Origin: Sorangiineae bacterium NIC37A_2
Lineage (GTDB): Bacteria; Myxococcota_A; Polyangia; Polyangiales; Polyangiaceae
Assembly (NCBI GenBank): GCA_002085155.1
Contig: NASX01000024.1
Location: 33,456-72,646 of the forward strand
Direction: 5' to 3'
Length of the DNA stretch: 39,191 nucleotides
Shown: piece by piece, positions 9,111-17,810 of the stretch
Layout: each line of letters starts with the position of its first letter
Position numbering within the stretch: the stretch's first letter is position 1
Translations under genes and position numbers: made by a program
The notes under the pieces: model-generated
Database searches by the model: none
Seen by the model: only the letters and a program-made list of their open reading frames with translations
What the model was told of the DNA's origin: nothing

Positions 9111-11246
9111 ATGACCTCGCTCTCTCCCCGGATTTTCCGCGGTCTCACGCTGACGTTCCTCGCCTATGGGTTTCAGGTCGCTTGTTCTCCGAGCGCCTCG
9201 GACAGCGGCGAGTCCTCCGGGGGCTCGCCGAGCTCGGGAGCGGGAGGGACTGCGGCGAGCAGTGATAACGGCGGCGCCTCGGGGGGCGCACTGCCCGGGG
9301 CCGGTGCGGCGCCTGCTGTGGGAGGAGCCACGCCGAGCGGGGGAGGGCCTGGAGTCGGGGGCGCCTCAGGCGGCGGTACTCCTGGTGGAGGATCGGGCGG
9401 CCTAGCCGCCGCGGGCGGGAGCGCAGGTGGAATCGGCACGGGAGGTTCAGGTCCCCTCGGGCCTGAGGACCCGAAAGGCTTCGCGCAAGTGGAGCGCTTG
9501 GATCGCGGCGTCGTCGCCGTCCCGACCCCAGGCGGCGGGAACCTCGTGACCTGGCGCCTATTTGGATACGAACCTCGTGACCTGCCCTTCGTCGTTTATC
9601 GCGATGGCCAAGAGGTGACCCCCGAACCCATCACCGACAGCACGAACTTCCTCGACCGGAGCGGCGGGATGGGCTCGAAATATTCGGTGGCCGCGGTCTA
9701 CGGCGGGGTCGAAGACACCCCGAGCGAACCTGCCCCGGTTTGGACCTCCGGATACCGAGAGATCCCGACGCCGCCTCCGCCGGGCGGAAGCAACGCGGAC
9801 GGCTCCTATACCTACACGAGCGGCGACGGAAGTGCGGGGGATCTGGATGGTGATGGGCGGTATGAGCTCATTGTGAAGTGGGATCCCTCGAACGCTCAAG
9901 ATAACTCGAAAGCCGGCCGAACCGGCAACGTCTACATCGACGCTTATACGCTCGACGGCGAGCACCTTTGGCGCATCGACCTCGGCGTGAACATCCGCGC
10001 AGGCGCCCACTATACACAGTTTGTCGTCTATGACTTCGACGGTGATGGCCGGGCCGAGGTAGCGATGCGCACCGCGCCGGGAACCAAAGACGGGACCGGA
10101 AAATTCTTGAGCACCGGCCCTGCGGCGAACGACGATGATAGCGCTGACTATCGGAACGCGAGCGGATACATCCTCACGGGCCCCGAGTACCTTACGGTTT
10201 TCGAAGGGCTCACAGGCAAAGAGCTCGCGACGGTTCCCTTCCAGGTCGCCCGCGGCAATGTCAGCGATTGGGGGGACAACTACGGCAACCGTGTCGATCG
10301 TTTCCTCGCCAGCGTGGCCTTCGTCCACCCCTCGGGTCGACCGAGCATCATCATGGGCCGAGGCATGTACACCCGGACGACCTTCAGCTCCTGGTACTTC
10401 GATGGCTCAAAGCTCGAGCTCGAATGGATCAGCGACAATCCGTCGGACGGGCCTTACGCGGGTAAGGGCGCCCATAGCATCAGCATCGCAAATGTTGATG
10501 ACGATCCGATGCAGGAGATTGTGAACGGCGGCGCGACCTTCGACCACGACGGCAAGCCCATCTGCGCCGTTCCCTTCTACGCCCACGGCGACGCACTCCA
10601 CGTCACGGATCTGATCCCTTCGCGTCCAGGGCTCGAGGTGTTTATGCCTTATGAGGCCGACAAGGTTCCCGCCTACTCGATGCGCGACGCGCGCACCTGC
10701 GAGATCCTTTGGAAAGGTCCCGATACCCCGTCCGGCGGCGAAGGTCCTGGACGCGGAGTTGCTGCAGACGTCGATCCCCGCTCTCCGGGAGCCGAGGCCT
10801 GGGTCAGCGGGAGCAGCATGATGCGCGGTGACACCGGCGCAAACATTGGACAGAAGCCCCGCTTCGACAACTTCCTCGTGTGGTGGGACGGGGACCTGTC
10901 ACGAGAGATCCTCGACTCGAACACTGTGCGTCAGGTGGATCCGGAGGGCGGCGAGCTGACGGCCCAGGGGTGCTCCTCGAACAACGGTACGAAATCGACT
11001 CCGACGTTGAGCGCCGACCTGATCGGGGACTTCCGGGAAGAGATCGTGTTTCGCTGCGGCAATACGATCCGCATCTACTCAACGCCGGAGCCCACGAGCC
11101 ACCGCATCTACACGCTGATGCACGATCCCCAGTATCGCGCGGCCATCTCCTGGCAGAACACCGCGTACAATCAGCCTCCGCACCCGAGCTTCCATATCGG
11201 TGAGGGCATGGCTGAGCCCCCGGTTCCGGACATTCGGCTTCCCTGA
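9111..11246 (+). CDS. Rhamnogalacturonan lyase, polysaccharide lyase family 11, as a lipoprotein
   Basis: Cleaves the rhamnogalacturonan I backbone of pectin by beta-elimination. From the ATG at 9111 the product is 711 aa; a GTG at 9102 would add three residues. A lipoprotein signal ends in FQVAC (Cys25), followed by about 80 residues of Gly/Ser/Ala-rich linker. The enzyme part starts at about residue 120 (VERLDRGVVAVP, LVTWRLFGYEP, TNFLDRSG) and continues as a beta-propeller with calcium-type loops DLDGDGRYE and DFDGDGRAE and further repeats (NVDDDPMQE), the pattern of YesW/YesX-type lyases. The linker would hold the enzyme away from the outer membrane. No other pectin genes are nearby. Confidence 0.9.
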   Translation: MTSLSPRIFRGLTLTFLAYGFQVACSPSASDSGESSGGSPSSGAGGTAASSDNGGASGGALPGAGAAPAVGGATPSGGGPGVGGASGGGTPGGGSGGLAAAGGSAGGIGTGGSGPLGPEDPKGFAQVERLDRGVVAVPTPGGGNLVTWRLFGYEPRDLPFVVYRDGQEVTPEPITDSTNFLDRSGGMGSKYSVAAVYGGVEDTPSEPAPVWTSGYREIPTPPPPGGSNADGSYTYTSGDGSAGDLDGDGRYELIVKWDPSNAQDNSKAGRTGNVYIDAYTLDGEHLWRIDLGVNIRAGAHYTQFVVYDFDGDGRAEVAMRTAPGTKDGTGKFLSTGPAANDDDSADYRNASGYILTGPEYLTVFEGLTGKELATVPFQVARGNVSDWGDNYGNRVDRFLASVAFVHPSGRPSIIMGRGMYTRTTFSSWYFDGSKLELEWISDNPSDGPYAGKGAHSISIANVDDDPMQEIVNGGATFDHDGKPICAVPFYAHGDALHVTDLIPSRPGLEVFMPYEADKVPAYSMRDARTCEILWKGPDTPSGGEGPGRGVAADVDPRSPGAEAWVSGSSMMRGDTGANIGQKPRFDNFLVWWDGDLSREILDSNTVRQVDPEGGELTAQGCSSNNGTKSTPTLSADLIGDFREEIVFRCGNTIRIYSTPEPTSHRIYTLMHDPQYRAAISWQNTAYNQPPHPSFHIGEGMAEPPVPDIRLP

Positions 11247-11291
11247 AGGAGTCCCCTCCGCCGAAGGCCGTGGTAGACCCGAGGGGTCCTC

Positions 11292-11927
11292 ATGTTCGTG
11301 CGCACTTTTCCGACCGGACCCCTCGGCTGCAACTGCTCGATCGTCGGTGATCTCGAGTCCAAACAGGCGATCGTCATCGATCCCGGGGGAGACTTGCCCC
11401 TCATCGAGCGGGAGCTCGAGGCGGCCGAACTCCAGGTTGTCGCCATCGTTCACACGCACACGCACATCGACCATGTGGGCGCGACGGCGCCGCTCCAGCG
11501 CAAGTCCGGGGCGGAGGCGATGATCCACGAAGCTGATCGCTTCCTCTACGACATGCTTCCGGTGCAGGCGGCGCTCCTCCGTATCGACTTGCCTGAAAAG
11601 TGCGAGATGGTTGGGAAACTGAACGACGGCTTCAGCATCTCGCTGGGCGGCTTCGAGCTCGGTGTGCTTCATACTCCGGGCCACACGCCGGGGAGCGTCT
11701 GTTTCCATTGTCGGGCGGGTTCCGACTCCATCGTGTTCTCCGGCGATACGCTGTTTCAACGCAGCATTGGCAGGACCGATCTTTGGGGGGGCGATAGCGC
11801 GCTCATCCTGCGCTCGATCCGCGAGCGCCTGCTCACCCTCGACGATGACGTGCCCGTCATTCCGGGGCACGGCGGAGCGACCTCGATCGGTGCTGAACGA
11901 GCCCACAATCCTTTCCTGCGTCGATGA
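11292..11927 (+). CDS. MBL-fold metallohydrolase (glyoxalase II-like)
   Basis: 211-aa hydrolase with a complete dinuclear metal site: H56, H58, D60 and H61 in HTHTHIDH, H131 in HTPGHTPGS, bridging D152 in SGDTLF, and H193 in PGHG. The phrase SGDTLFQRSIGRTDL is typical of the YcbL/glyoxalase II-like subgroup that hydrolyses small thioesters such as S-lactoylglutathione. The length matches this subgroup, which lacks the long C-terminal glyoxalase II domain. An AGGGG ribosome site lies 6 nt upstream of the ATG. It follows the lyase by 45 bp in the same direction, but no functional link is evident. The true substrate cannot be told from sequence. Confidence 0.88.
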   Translation: MFVRTFPTGPLGCNCSIVGDLESKQAIVIDPGGDLPLIERELEAAELQVVAIVHTHTHIDHVGATAPLQRKSGAEAMIHEADRFLYDMLPVQAALLRIDLPEKCEMVGKLNDGFSISLGGFELGVLHTPGHTPGSVCFHCRAGSDSIVFSGDTLFQRSIGRTDLWGGDSALILRSIRERLLTLDDDVPVIPGHGGATSIGAERAHNPFLRR

Positions 11928-12043
11928 GCGACGCTCTGCTCGCGAGAGCTCTGCGGCTGCGCCTCCGCGACGACCGGCGGGCGCCATCAGGTTGTGACCG
12001 AAGTGTGACGGGCGCCCTCGGTTCGCGCGCGTCATGCTGAGTT

Positions 12044-13138
12044 ATGGTCGACGAATCTTTCGAGAGACTCGAGAGCAAGCTTCGACGTTTGCTTCCGAGT
12101 GAAGTGTTTCAACCCGCCGAGAGCCGCCTTTTGTGGCTCCCGTTCCATTACTCCGTCATTGCGCTCGGTGTCCTTGCGATTGTCTGGACCGACGCGCTCT
12201 GGGTGAAGTTCCTCATCTCGTTTTTCCTCGGGCTCTCCTTCGCGGGCCTCGCCTTTGTAGGACACGAAGCGCTCCACGGCGCGCTCACCAAACGGCGGCA
12301 CTTGCGACGCATCGCCGGGGTGCTTGGCTTTCTCCCCTTCAGCCTGCCTCCGCGGCTCTGGATCGCTTGGCACAACCGCGTCCATCACGGAAACGCCAAC
12401 ATCGCCGGCCTTGACCCGGATGCGCTCGCGACCCTGGAGGAATACCAAGGAAGCAAAAAAGCCCGCGCTATCACGAACGTTCAGGCGAAAACCCGCGGGA
12501 TCGTGACGCTTCTAATCGGGTTCACGGTCCAAAGTCTCCAGGTCCTCCTGAGCTCGGTGCGTTATGGCCTCTTGGACGCGAGGGGGCGTCGATTGGCCCT
12601 ACTCGAGACCCTCGCCATGTTTGGATTCTGGGTTGGACTCGGCGCGCTGATTGGCTTTGGCAATTGGCTGTTCGCGTTCGTGGTTCCGCTCCTCATCGGC
12701 AACGGGATCGTGATGATGCACATCGTGACCAATCACGGCTTGTCCCGCCTCGTCGATCACAACGACACTCTCGCCTCGTCTCTCTCGGTGACGGTGCCTC
12801 GCTTCTTCAGCTTCTACACGCTCGACTTTGGCTACCACACCGAGCACCACCTGCTCCCCGGGGTCAGTCTGCGGCACGGACCAGCGATTCGCGAAAAAAT
12901 CCTCGAGCTCGCTCCCGACCGCTACCAGAGCCTTCCCCTGAGCCACGCGCTCCTCCGCTTCTTCGAGCAACTCCGGGTCTACCGTGACCCCAAAACCCTG
13001 CTCGATCCGACCACCGGAAGAACGCGGAAAGCCCTCGGCGGACGTCGGGAAGGCCCGGCGCCTCCTTCCTCGAAGTCGCGCCCGAGGAGAGCTCCCGCTC
13101 CCCGGATCCGACCGGCGCTTCACCCGGTCCGCGGCTGA
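12044..13138 (+). CDS. Membrane fatty acid desaturase / hydroxylase-type di-iron enzyme
   Basis: 364-aa integral membrane enzyme with three histidine boxes that bind the di-iron centre: HEALH (H74-H78), HNRVHH (H110-H115) and HTEHH in YHTEHHLLPGVS. Hydrophobic segments lie at about 32-75, 95-110 and 180-235, as in fatty acid desaturases and carotenoid ketolase/hydroxylase relatives. The HTEHHLLPG box is typical of acyl-lipid desaturases. The last 40 residues are Pro/Arg-rich and probably disordered. The substrate (acyl chain or another lipid) cannot be fixed. The plasmalogen desaturase homologue further right suggests active lipid modification in this organism. Confidence 0.85.
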   Translation: MVDESFERLESKLRRLLPSEVFQPAESRLLWLPFHYSVIALGVLAIVWTDALWVKFLISFFLGLSFAGLAFVGHEALHGALTKRRHLRRIAGVLGFLPFSLPPRLWIAWHNRVHHGNANIAGLDPDALATLEEYQGSKKARAITNVQAKTRGIVTLLIGFTVQSLQVLLSSVRYGLLDARGRRLALLETLAMFGFWVGLGALIGFGNWLFAFVVPLLIGNGIVMMHIVTNHGLSRLVDHNDTLASSLSVTVPRFFSFYTLDFGYHTEHHLLPGVSLRHGPAIREKILELAPDRYQSLPLSHALLRFFEQLRVYRDPKTLLDPTTGRTRKALGGRREGPAPPSSKSRPRRAPAPRIRPALHPVRG

Positions 13139-13213
13139 ACTCCGGCGACCTTTTGGGGCTGTGCGCGCTACCTTGCGCGAGGGTCCTGAAGCGGGGATCG
13201 TTGCCCCCTGAAC

Positions 13214-13708
13214 ATGACCGAAGCGTTTCGAGTGTGCAGCACCTGCCGGACTCCCATCGCCTACGGAGCGAAGTACTTTCGCTGCAGCGTCTCTACCTGC
13301 AATCAGAAGCGGACGGCTCTCTACTTCTGTTCGGTGCCTTGCTGGGACGCGCACGTGCCCGACGCTCGTCATCGAGATGCTTGGGCGGAGGAGGTGGTCG
13401 CGCCGAGCGGTCCTTCGCCGGAGACTCCCGCTGTGAGAAAGATCGTAGGAGCGAAGCCCGCGGAGACTGCAGCTGCGGCCCCTTCGGCCGAAGACGACGC
13501 AGACATTCTCGTCGTGGTGAGCAGGTTCAAGAAATATGTGGCCGACCGCAGCGGCATGAACACTTCTGCAGGAGTGATGCCCCTCCTCTCGAAACACCTG
13601 CGCGCGCTTGCGGATCGGGCGATCCGGGAAGCGGAAGCGAATGGCCGAAAGACGGTGCTCGATCGAGATGTCGAAGAGGCTGTGCGTCGGTTCGGGCGCG
13701 CGCCCTGA
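13214..13708 (+). CDS. Zinc-finger protein with C-terminal histone fold (bacterial histone-like)
   Basis: 164 aa in two parts. Residues 1-55 hold C8-x2-C11, C24-x4-C29, C39-x3-C43, H47 and H53, a likely treble-clef or MYND/ZZ-like zinc module (YFCSVPCW). After an Ala/Pro linker (60-95), residues 97-161 look like a histone fold: helix 1 (SRFKKYVADRSG), a long central helix (MPLLSKHLRALADRAIREAE), then NGRKTVLDRDVEEAVRRF. The last segment closely parallels the end of archaeal histone HMfB (AGRKTIKAEDIELAVRRF), including the R/D pair seven residues apart (R145, D152; HMfB R52, D59) and T147. DNA binding or chromosome organisation is therefore likely, but inferred. It lies 75 bp after the desaturase and its stop is 7 bp from the end of the convergent radical SAM gene. 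Confidence 0.8.
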   Translation: MTEAFRVCSTCRTPIAYGAKYFRCSVSTCNQKRTALYFCSVPCWDAHVPDARHRDAWAEEVVAPSGPSPETPAVRKIVGAKPAETAAAAPSAEDDADILVVVSRFKKYVADRSGMNTSAGVMPLLSKHLRALADRAIREAEANGRKTVLDRDVEEAVRRFGRAP

Positions 13709-13715
13709 GCCGCAG

Positions 13716-14744
13716 TCAGAAAAGAGAGAGCTGACGGCGCCGGTCGCGAGGCCGCTCAAAGGTCCCTGTTCGGGGCTCAGGGAACTCTTCGAAGCCGAGG
13801 CGCTCCTTTGTCTTGTCGAAGACGGTCGCGAGCGCGCGCGCGTAGGTCCCCTCGGCGCGAAAGCGGGAGAAAAAGCGCGGATCGTTCATCTTCCCGCTGC
13901 GCATCTCCCCGACGCGCCGGAGAATTTTCTCTGCTCGCTCGGGAAAATCGCGGAGAAGTCTCTCGACGAACACGTCGCGGCTCGCTCCCGGCAGACGCAG
14001 AGGAATGCTCAAAGCTGAGCGCGCGCCCGCAGCTCGGGCCGCTTCCAGGATCGGGATGATGTCGACGTCCGAAAGGCCGGGGATGAGCGGCGCGATGTGG
14101 ACCATGACCGGGATGCCGCGCTCGGAGAGGCGTCGAATCGCCTCGATGCGCCTTTGGGGCGAGGGAGCATAGGGCTCGACCTTCCGCGCCGCGTTCGCGT
14201 CCCAGAAGGTCACACTGACGGACACCCCCACAAAAGCGACCTCGTTTAGCTTCTCGAGAAGATCGATGTCCCGCTCGATGAGGGCGGACTTGGTGATGAT
14301 GTGGACGGGGTTTTTGTACTCGAGGCAGACCTCGAGGCAGCTGCGCGTGAGGCCCAGCTTTGCTTCGAGGGGCTGGTAGGCGTCGGTATTTCCGCTCAGG
14401 ACGAGGAGCTCCCCGGGCCAGCTCTTCTTCTCGAAGGTTTCTCGGAGGAGCTCCGCCGCGCGCGGCTTGTAAAAGAGCACTCGCTCGAAATCGGTCCCTG
14501 CGCCATAGCCGAGGTACTCGTGGGATGGTCGCGCGTAACAATAGGAGCAGCCGTGCAGGCAGCCGCGGTACGCGTTGAGGCTGAAGCGGAAGGGGAGATC
14601 GGGACTTCGATTCTCGCTGACGATACTGCGGCTCACGTCCTCGATGAGCTGGACCTCTTGGTCAGGCGTCTCTCCCTCGTCGTAGTCGACCGAGAAGCGC
14701 TCGAAGCGGCTCGTCGGGTTCGCCAAGGGGAGGGGCCTCGCCAT
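13716..14744 (-). CDS. Radical SAM protein, PA0069/Rv2578c-like (SplB-related)
   Basis: 342-aa iron-sulfur protein. The radical SAM cluster motif is C62-x3-C66-x2-C69 in GCLHGCSYCYARPSHEY, followed by a TIM-barrel half. The CxxxCxxCYARxxHEY phrase and LFYKP motif are typical of the PA0069/Rv2578c family, related to spore photoproduct lyase, whose substrate is unknown. Later motifs SGNTDAYQPLE and HIITKSALIERDIDLL match the family. The C terminus is basic (RPRDRRRQLSLF), compatible with nucleic acid contact. It is convergent with the histone-fold gene (7 bp apart) and divergent from nhaA (71 bp apart). Confidence 0.88.
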   Translation of the reverse strand: MARPLPLANPTSRFERFSVDYDEGETPDQEVQLIEDVSRSIVSENRSPDLPFRFSLNAYRGCLHGCSYCYARPSHEYLGYGAGTDFERVLFYKPRAAELLRETFEKKSWPGELLVLSGNTDAYQPLEAKLGLTRSCLEVCLEYKNPVHIITKSALIERDIDLLEKLNEVAFVGVSVSVTFWDANAARKVEPYAPSPQRRIEAIRRLSERGIPVMVHIAPLIPGLSDVDIIPILEAARAAGARSALSIPLRLPGASRDVFVERLLRDFPERAEKILRRVGEMRSGKMNDPRFFSRFRAEGTYARALATVFDKTKERLGFEEFPEPRTGTFERPRDRRRQLSLF

Positions 14745-14815
14745 GCCGCGAGTTTAGCTACGCGGATGTTCAGTGACAATTCAGCTTCTTGACCCGTGGG
14801 AGGAAGTAGGTTCGG

Positions 14816-16291
14816 GTGTACGGGGGACGGCGCTTTGTTCTAGAAAACCGCGAGTTTCCCCGGTCCCCCGAAAAGGAGTTCCCCCTGCAGTCTGTCGAAA
14901 AGCCCGCTACCCCCCCGCCTGAAGCTTGGGCCGGTCTCGTTCAAGTCGCCGACCTGGTCAAGCGCCCTCTGGAGCGCTTCCTGGCCATCCAGGCCGCGAG
15001 CGGCATCTTACTCCTCGTTTGTGCCGCGCTTGCCATCACCGCAGCAAACTCTGCGTGGGCTGATGGTTATGAGCACTTTTGGAGCACGACCCTGGGGATC
15101 AAGGTGGGCTCCTTCGTTTTCGAGCGCTCCCTCGAGTGGATCGTCAACGATGGCTTGATGGTGATCTTCTTCTTCGTGGTGGGGCTCGAGATCCGCCGCG
15201 AGATTGCTTATGGGGAACTCTCCGAGTGGCGCCGCGCGCTCCTCCCGCTGGCTGGAGCTCTCGGCGGCATGGTGGCCCCTGCCCTTCTTTACCTAGCATT
15301 CGCTGGAGAGCCTTCGACGCGGGCGGGGTGGGGTGTGCCGATGGCGACGGATATCGCCTTTGCCGTCGGCGTCTTGGCCTTGCTCGGGGACCGGGTGCCG
15401 CCAGCGCTGCGCGTCCTGCTCTTGGCCCTCGCTGTGATCGACGATCTCGGAGCGATCTGTGTGATCGCTTTCTTCTACTCGAGCGGCATCGAGGCCTATG
15501 GCCTCTTGGTCGCGGCACTCGGCTCCTTCGTGATCCTCTTCATGCAGAGGCTCGCTATCCGCCAGAAGCTCGCCTACGTCCCTCCTGGACTCGTGGCCTG
15601 GGCTGGCATCTACGCGGCCGGGGTGCACCCGACGATCGCGGGGGTGATTGTTGGCTTACTCACGCCGGTCCGGGCGTGGCTCGGGCCCGAAGGGTTCCAA
15701 GGACGAGTCAGTCGCGAGCTCAGTCGCCTCGAGGAGGCGGGAGTGAAAGATCCAGACCCGGAGGTCCTGCACGCAACGCTGCGGGGCGTCGAATTTGCCG
15801 GGCGCGAAGCCGTCTCGCCCGCCGAAGCCCTCATCGAACGGCTCCATCCCTGGGTTGCTTTCGGCGTCATGCCGATCTTCGCTCTGGCGAACGCGGGTGT
15901 GAGCCTTTCGGTGGAGAGCCTGGACGCGTCGGCGTGGAAGGTGATCACCGGGACGGGCGCGGGCCTCTTCCTCGGTAAGCCGATCGGCATTTTCCTTACC
16001 TGCTGGCTGCTCCTGAAGCTCAAGATTTCGACGCTCCCGCTCGGTCTGGGGCTCCGTCACCTCGTCATCCTCGGAACGGTGGCGGGCGTGGGGTTCACGA
16101 TGGCGCTCTTCGTCGCGCAGCTCGCTTTCTCAGATCCTACGCTGCTCGGCGCCGCCAAGCTGGGCATCTTAGGGGCGAGCTTGGTGAGCGGAATCGTGGG
16201 ACTCATTTTAGGACGACTCTTGCCCGTCGCGCCTCGGGTTCCCGGCCAAGCCCGCACTGTCGACGAAGCGGAGCGCTCCACGGAAGCCTGA
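14816..16291 (+). CDS. nhaA: Na+/H+ antiporter NhaA
   Basis: Exchanges cytoplasmic Na+ (or Li+) for H+ at the inner membrane. Twelve hydrophobic segments are visible over residues 60-475. The ion site is intact: D179 in ATDIAFAVG (E. coli D133), D209/D210 in LAVIDDLGAI (E. coli D163/D164) and K388 in FLGKPIGI (E. coli K300). The 491-aa length includes about 45 extra N-terminal residues relative to E. coli NhaA, rich in Pro and charge. The GTG at 14816 follows GGGAGG at 14798-14803 and GTAGG just upstream, so the long N terminus may be real. The next genes (Dps, GST) also have stress roles, but 187 bp separate them. Confidence 0.93.
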   Translation: MYGGRRFVLENREFPRSPEKEFPLQSVEKPATPPPEAWAGLVQVADLVKRPLERFLAIQAASGILLLVCAALAITAANSAWADGYEHFWSTTLGIKVGSFVFERSLEWIVNDGLMVIFFFVVGLEIRREIAYGELSEWRRALLPLAGALGGMVAPALLYLAFAGEPSTRAGWGVPMATDIAFAVGVLALLGDRVPPALRVLLLALAVIDDLGAICVIAFFYSSGIEAYGLLVAALGSFVILFMQRLAIRQKLAYVPPGLVAWAGIYAAGVHPTIAGVIVGLLTPVRAWLGPEGFQGRVSRELSRLEEAGVKDPDPEVLHATLRGVEFAGREAVSPAEALIERLHPWVAFGVMPIFALANAGVSLSVESLDASAWKVITGTGAGLFLGKPIGIFLTCWLLLKLKISTLPLGLGLRHLVILGTVAGVGFTMALFVAQLAFSDPTLLGAAKLGILGASLVSGIVGLILGRLLPVAPRVPGQARTVDEAERSTEA

Positions 16292-16478
16292 CCCCATGTC
16301 GCCGCCGCCGCGGCTGTCAAAACGGGACTCACGGAGTGCTCCTTGAGCTCAAGGCGCGACGATCGGGAAGAAGACACGTCGGTCAGCTGTCGATAAAGTG
16401 GCACCCCGTGAGCGGGGCCGAGCCGTCGCTTGCTTTCGGCTCCAGAGGGCCTAAATCAAAGGGAAAGGAGCGGAAACA

Positions 16479-16949
16479 ATGAACATTGACATTGGAATCG
16501 AGGCGGGTAAGCGGGAAGAAATTGCGGCTGGGCTCTCCAAGGTACTTGCGGATACCTATACCCTCTACCTCAAGACTCACAATTACCACTGGAACGTGAC
16601 GGGCCCGATGTTCCAGACGCTGCATCTCATGTTCGAGACGCAATACAACGAGCTCGCTTTGGCGGTAGACCTAGTGGCGGAACGTATCCGCGCTCTTGGC
16701 TTCCCCGCTCCTGGGACCTACGCGGACTTCAGCCGTCTCTCGGCGATCCCCGAAGAGCCCGGTGTCCCGAAGGCGGAGGAAATGGTCGCGAAGCTCGTCG
16801 CCGGGCACGAGACCGTCGCGCGTACGGCGCGTCAGGTCTTCAAGCTCGCTGAATCCGTGAGCGATCAGCCGACCTGCGATCTCTTGACCCAGCGCATGCA
16901 GACCCACGAGAAAACCGCCTGGATGCTGCGGAGCCTGCTCGAGAAATAA
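16479..16949 (+). CDS. dps: Dps-family DNA-protecting ferritin
   Basis: 156-aa subunit of a dodecameric mini-ferritin that oxidises and stores iron using peroxide and can shield DNA. The intersubunit ferroxidase ligands are present with exact Dps spacing: H37 (NYHWNVTG), H49, E53, D64 and E68, corresponding to E. coli H51, H63, D67, D78 and E82. The only change is the conservative Glu at 53. The N-terminal tail is short and not Lys-rich, so strong Dps-type DNA binding is less certain. An AAAGGAG ribosome site precedes the ATG. The 187-bp upstream region holds a small perfect hairpin (CCCCG TGAG CGGGG at 16404-16417) of unknown role. Confidence 0.93.
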   Translation: MNIDIGIEAGKREEIAAGLSKVLADTYTLYLKTHNYHWNVTGPMFQTLHLMFETQYNELALAVDLVAERIRALGFPAPGTYADFSRLSAIPEEPGVPKAEEMVAKLVAGHETVARTARQVFKLAESVSDQPTCDLLTQRMQTHEKTAWMLRSLLEK

Positions 16950-16994
16950 GGGCGAAAAGCCCGGCTGCCGCCTCAGGGGAGGACGAAAAAGGTT

Positions 16995-17684
16995 ATGGAT
17001 CTCTCATCATTTCCCATCACGAAAAAGTGGCCTCCGTCCTTCCCTGACCGGCTCCAGCTCTATTCCTTCCCGACCCCGAACGGCGTGAAGGCCTCGATCT
17101 TCCTCGAGGAGGTCGGGCTGCCCTACGAGGCACACCGGGTCGACTTCGGTTCTCAAGAGCAGAAGAGCGAGGAGTTTCTCTCCTTGAACCCGAACGGCCG
17201 GATTCCCGCGATCCTCGACCCGAACGGTCCTGGCGGGAAACCGATCGCCCTCTTCGAGTCCGGGGCGATCCTTCTCTACCTCGCCGAGAAAACTGGCCAG
17301 CTCCTGCCTCGGGAAAAGTACTACGAAGGTCTCGAGTGGCTCATGTTCCAGATGGCCGGAATTGGCCCGATGTTTGGACAGCTCGGGTTCTTCTACAAGT
17401 TCGCGGGGCGTGAGATCGAAGACAAACGACCTCTCGACCGTTACGCGGCCGAATCGCGCCGTTTGATCTCGGTCCTGAACGGACACCTCCGGGGCCGAAA
17501 GTACATGCTGGGAGATGAGTTCTCCCTCGTCGACATCGCGATCTTCCCTTGGGTGAGGGGACTGCTCTCCTTCTATCAGGCCGGGGATCTCGTCGGCTTT
17601 TCGGACTTCCCTGAGGTCGAGCGAGTGCTCGAGTCCTTCTTGGCGCGTCCGGCGGTGCAGCGCGGTCTGCTCATTCCTGAGTGA
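16995..17684 (+). CDS. Glutathione S-transferase, Nu class (YfcG/YghU-like)
   Basis: 229 aa with a thioredoxin-like N-terminal domain (about 20-105) and an all-helical C-terminal domain. TPNG at 27-30 followed by KASIFLEE is the Nu-class active site signature, where Asn/Thr replace the usual Ser/Tyr. ESGAILLYLAEKTG is the glutathione-contacting segment. NPNGRIPAI carries the cis-Pro. Overall it follows E. coli YfcG closely, a class known for disulfide-bond reductase activity on glutathionyl substrates. The gene is 45 bp after dps with its own GGAGG site at about 16979, so the two may be cotranscribed as an oxidative-stress pair. A shared terminator follows. Confidence 0.92.
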   Translation: MDLSSFPITKKWPPSFPDRLQLYSFPTPNGVKASIFLEEVGLPYEAHRVDFGSQEQKSEEFLSLNPNGRIPAILDPNGPGGKPIALFESGAILLYLAEKTGQLLPREKYYEGLEWLMFQMAGIGPMFGQLGFFYKFAGREIEDKRPLDRYAAESRRLISVLNGHLRGRKYMLGDEFSLVDIAIFPWVRGLLSFYQAGDLVGFSDFPEVERVLESFLARPAVQRGLLIPE

Positions 17685-17747
17685 GGGAGGCTGTCCGCCC
17701 TAGGGCTCGCCCGAGTTTTTGTCCCCGAGTGACCCCTAGAAAGATCT

Positions 17748-17785
17748 GAGCCCCGGGGCCACCAGAGCGGCGGAGGCCGGGGCTC
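17748..17785. terminator. Hairpin terminator between convergent GST and SulP-carbonic anhydrase genes
   Basis: GAGCCCCGG at 17748-17756 pairs perfectly with CCGGGGCTC at 17777-17785 over a 20-nt loop, followed by TTCTCG. The GC-rich stem sits midway between the two stop codons (17684 and 17811) and could act in both directions. The T tract is weak, so the efficiency is uncertain. Confidence 0.55.
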
Positions 17786-17810
17786 TTCTCGTCTGGCGCC
17801 AAGAGCTCGG

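Noticed and set aside
12599-13759. Minus-strand open frame of 386 codons opposite the desaturase and histone-fold genes
   Set aside because: No domain or ribosome site; overlaps two genes with clear motifs.
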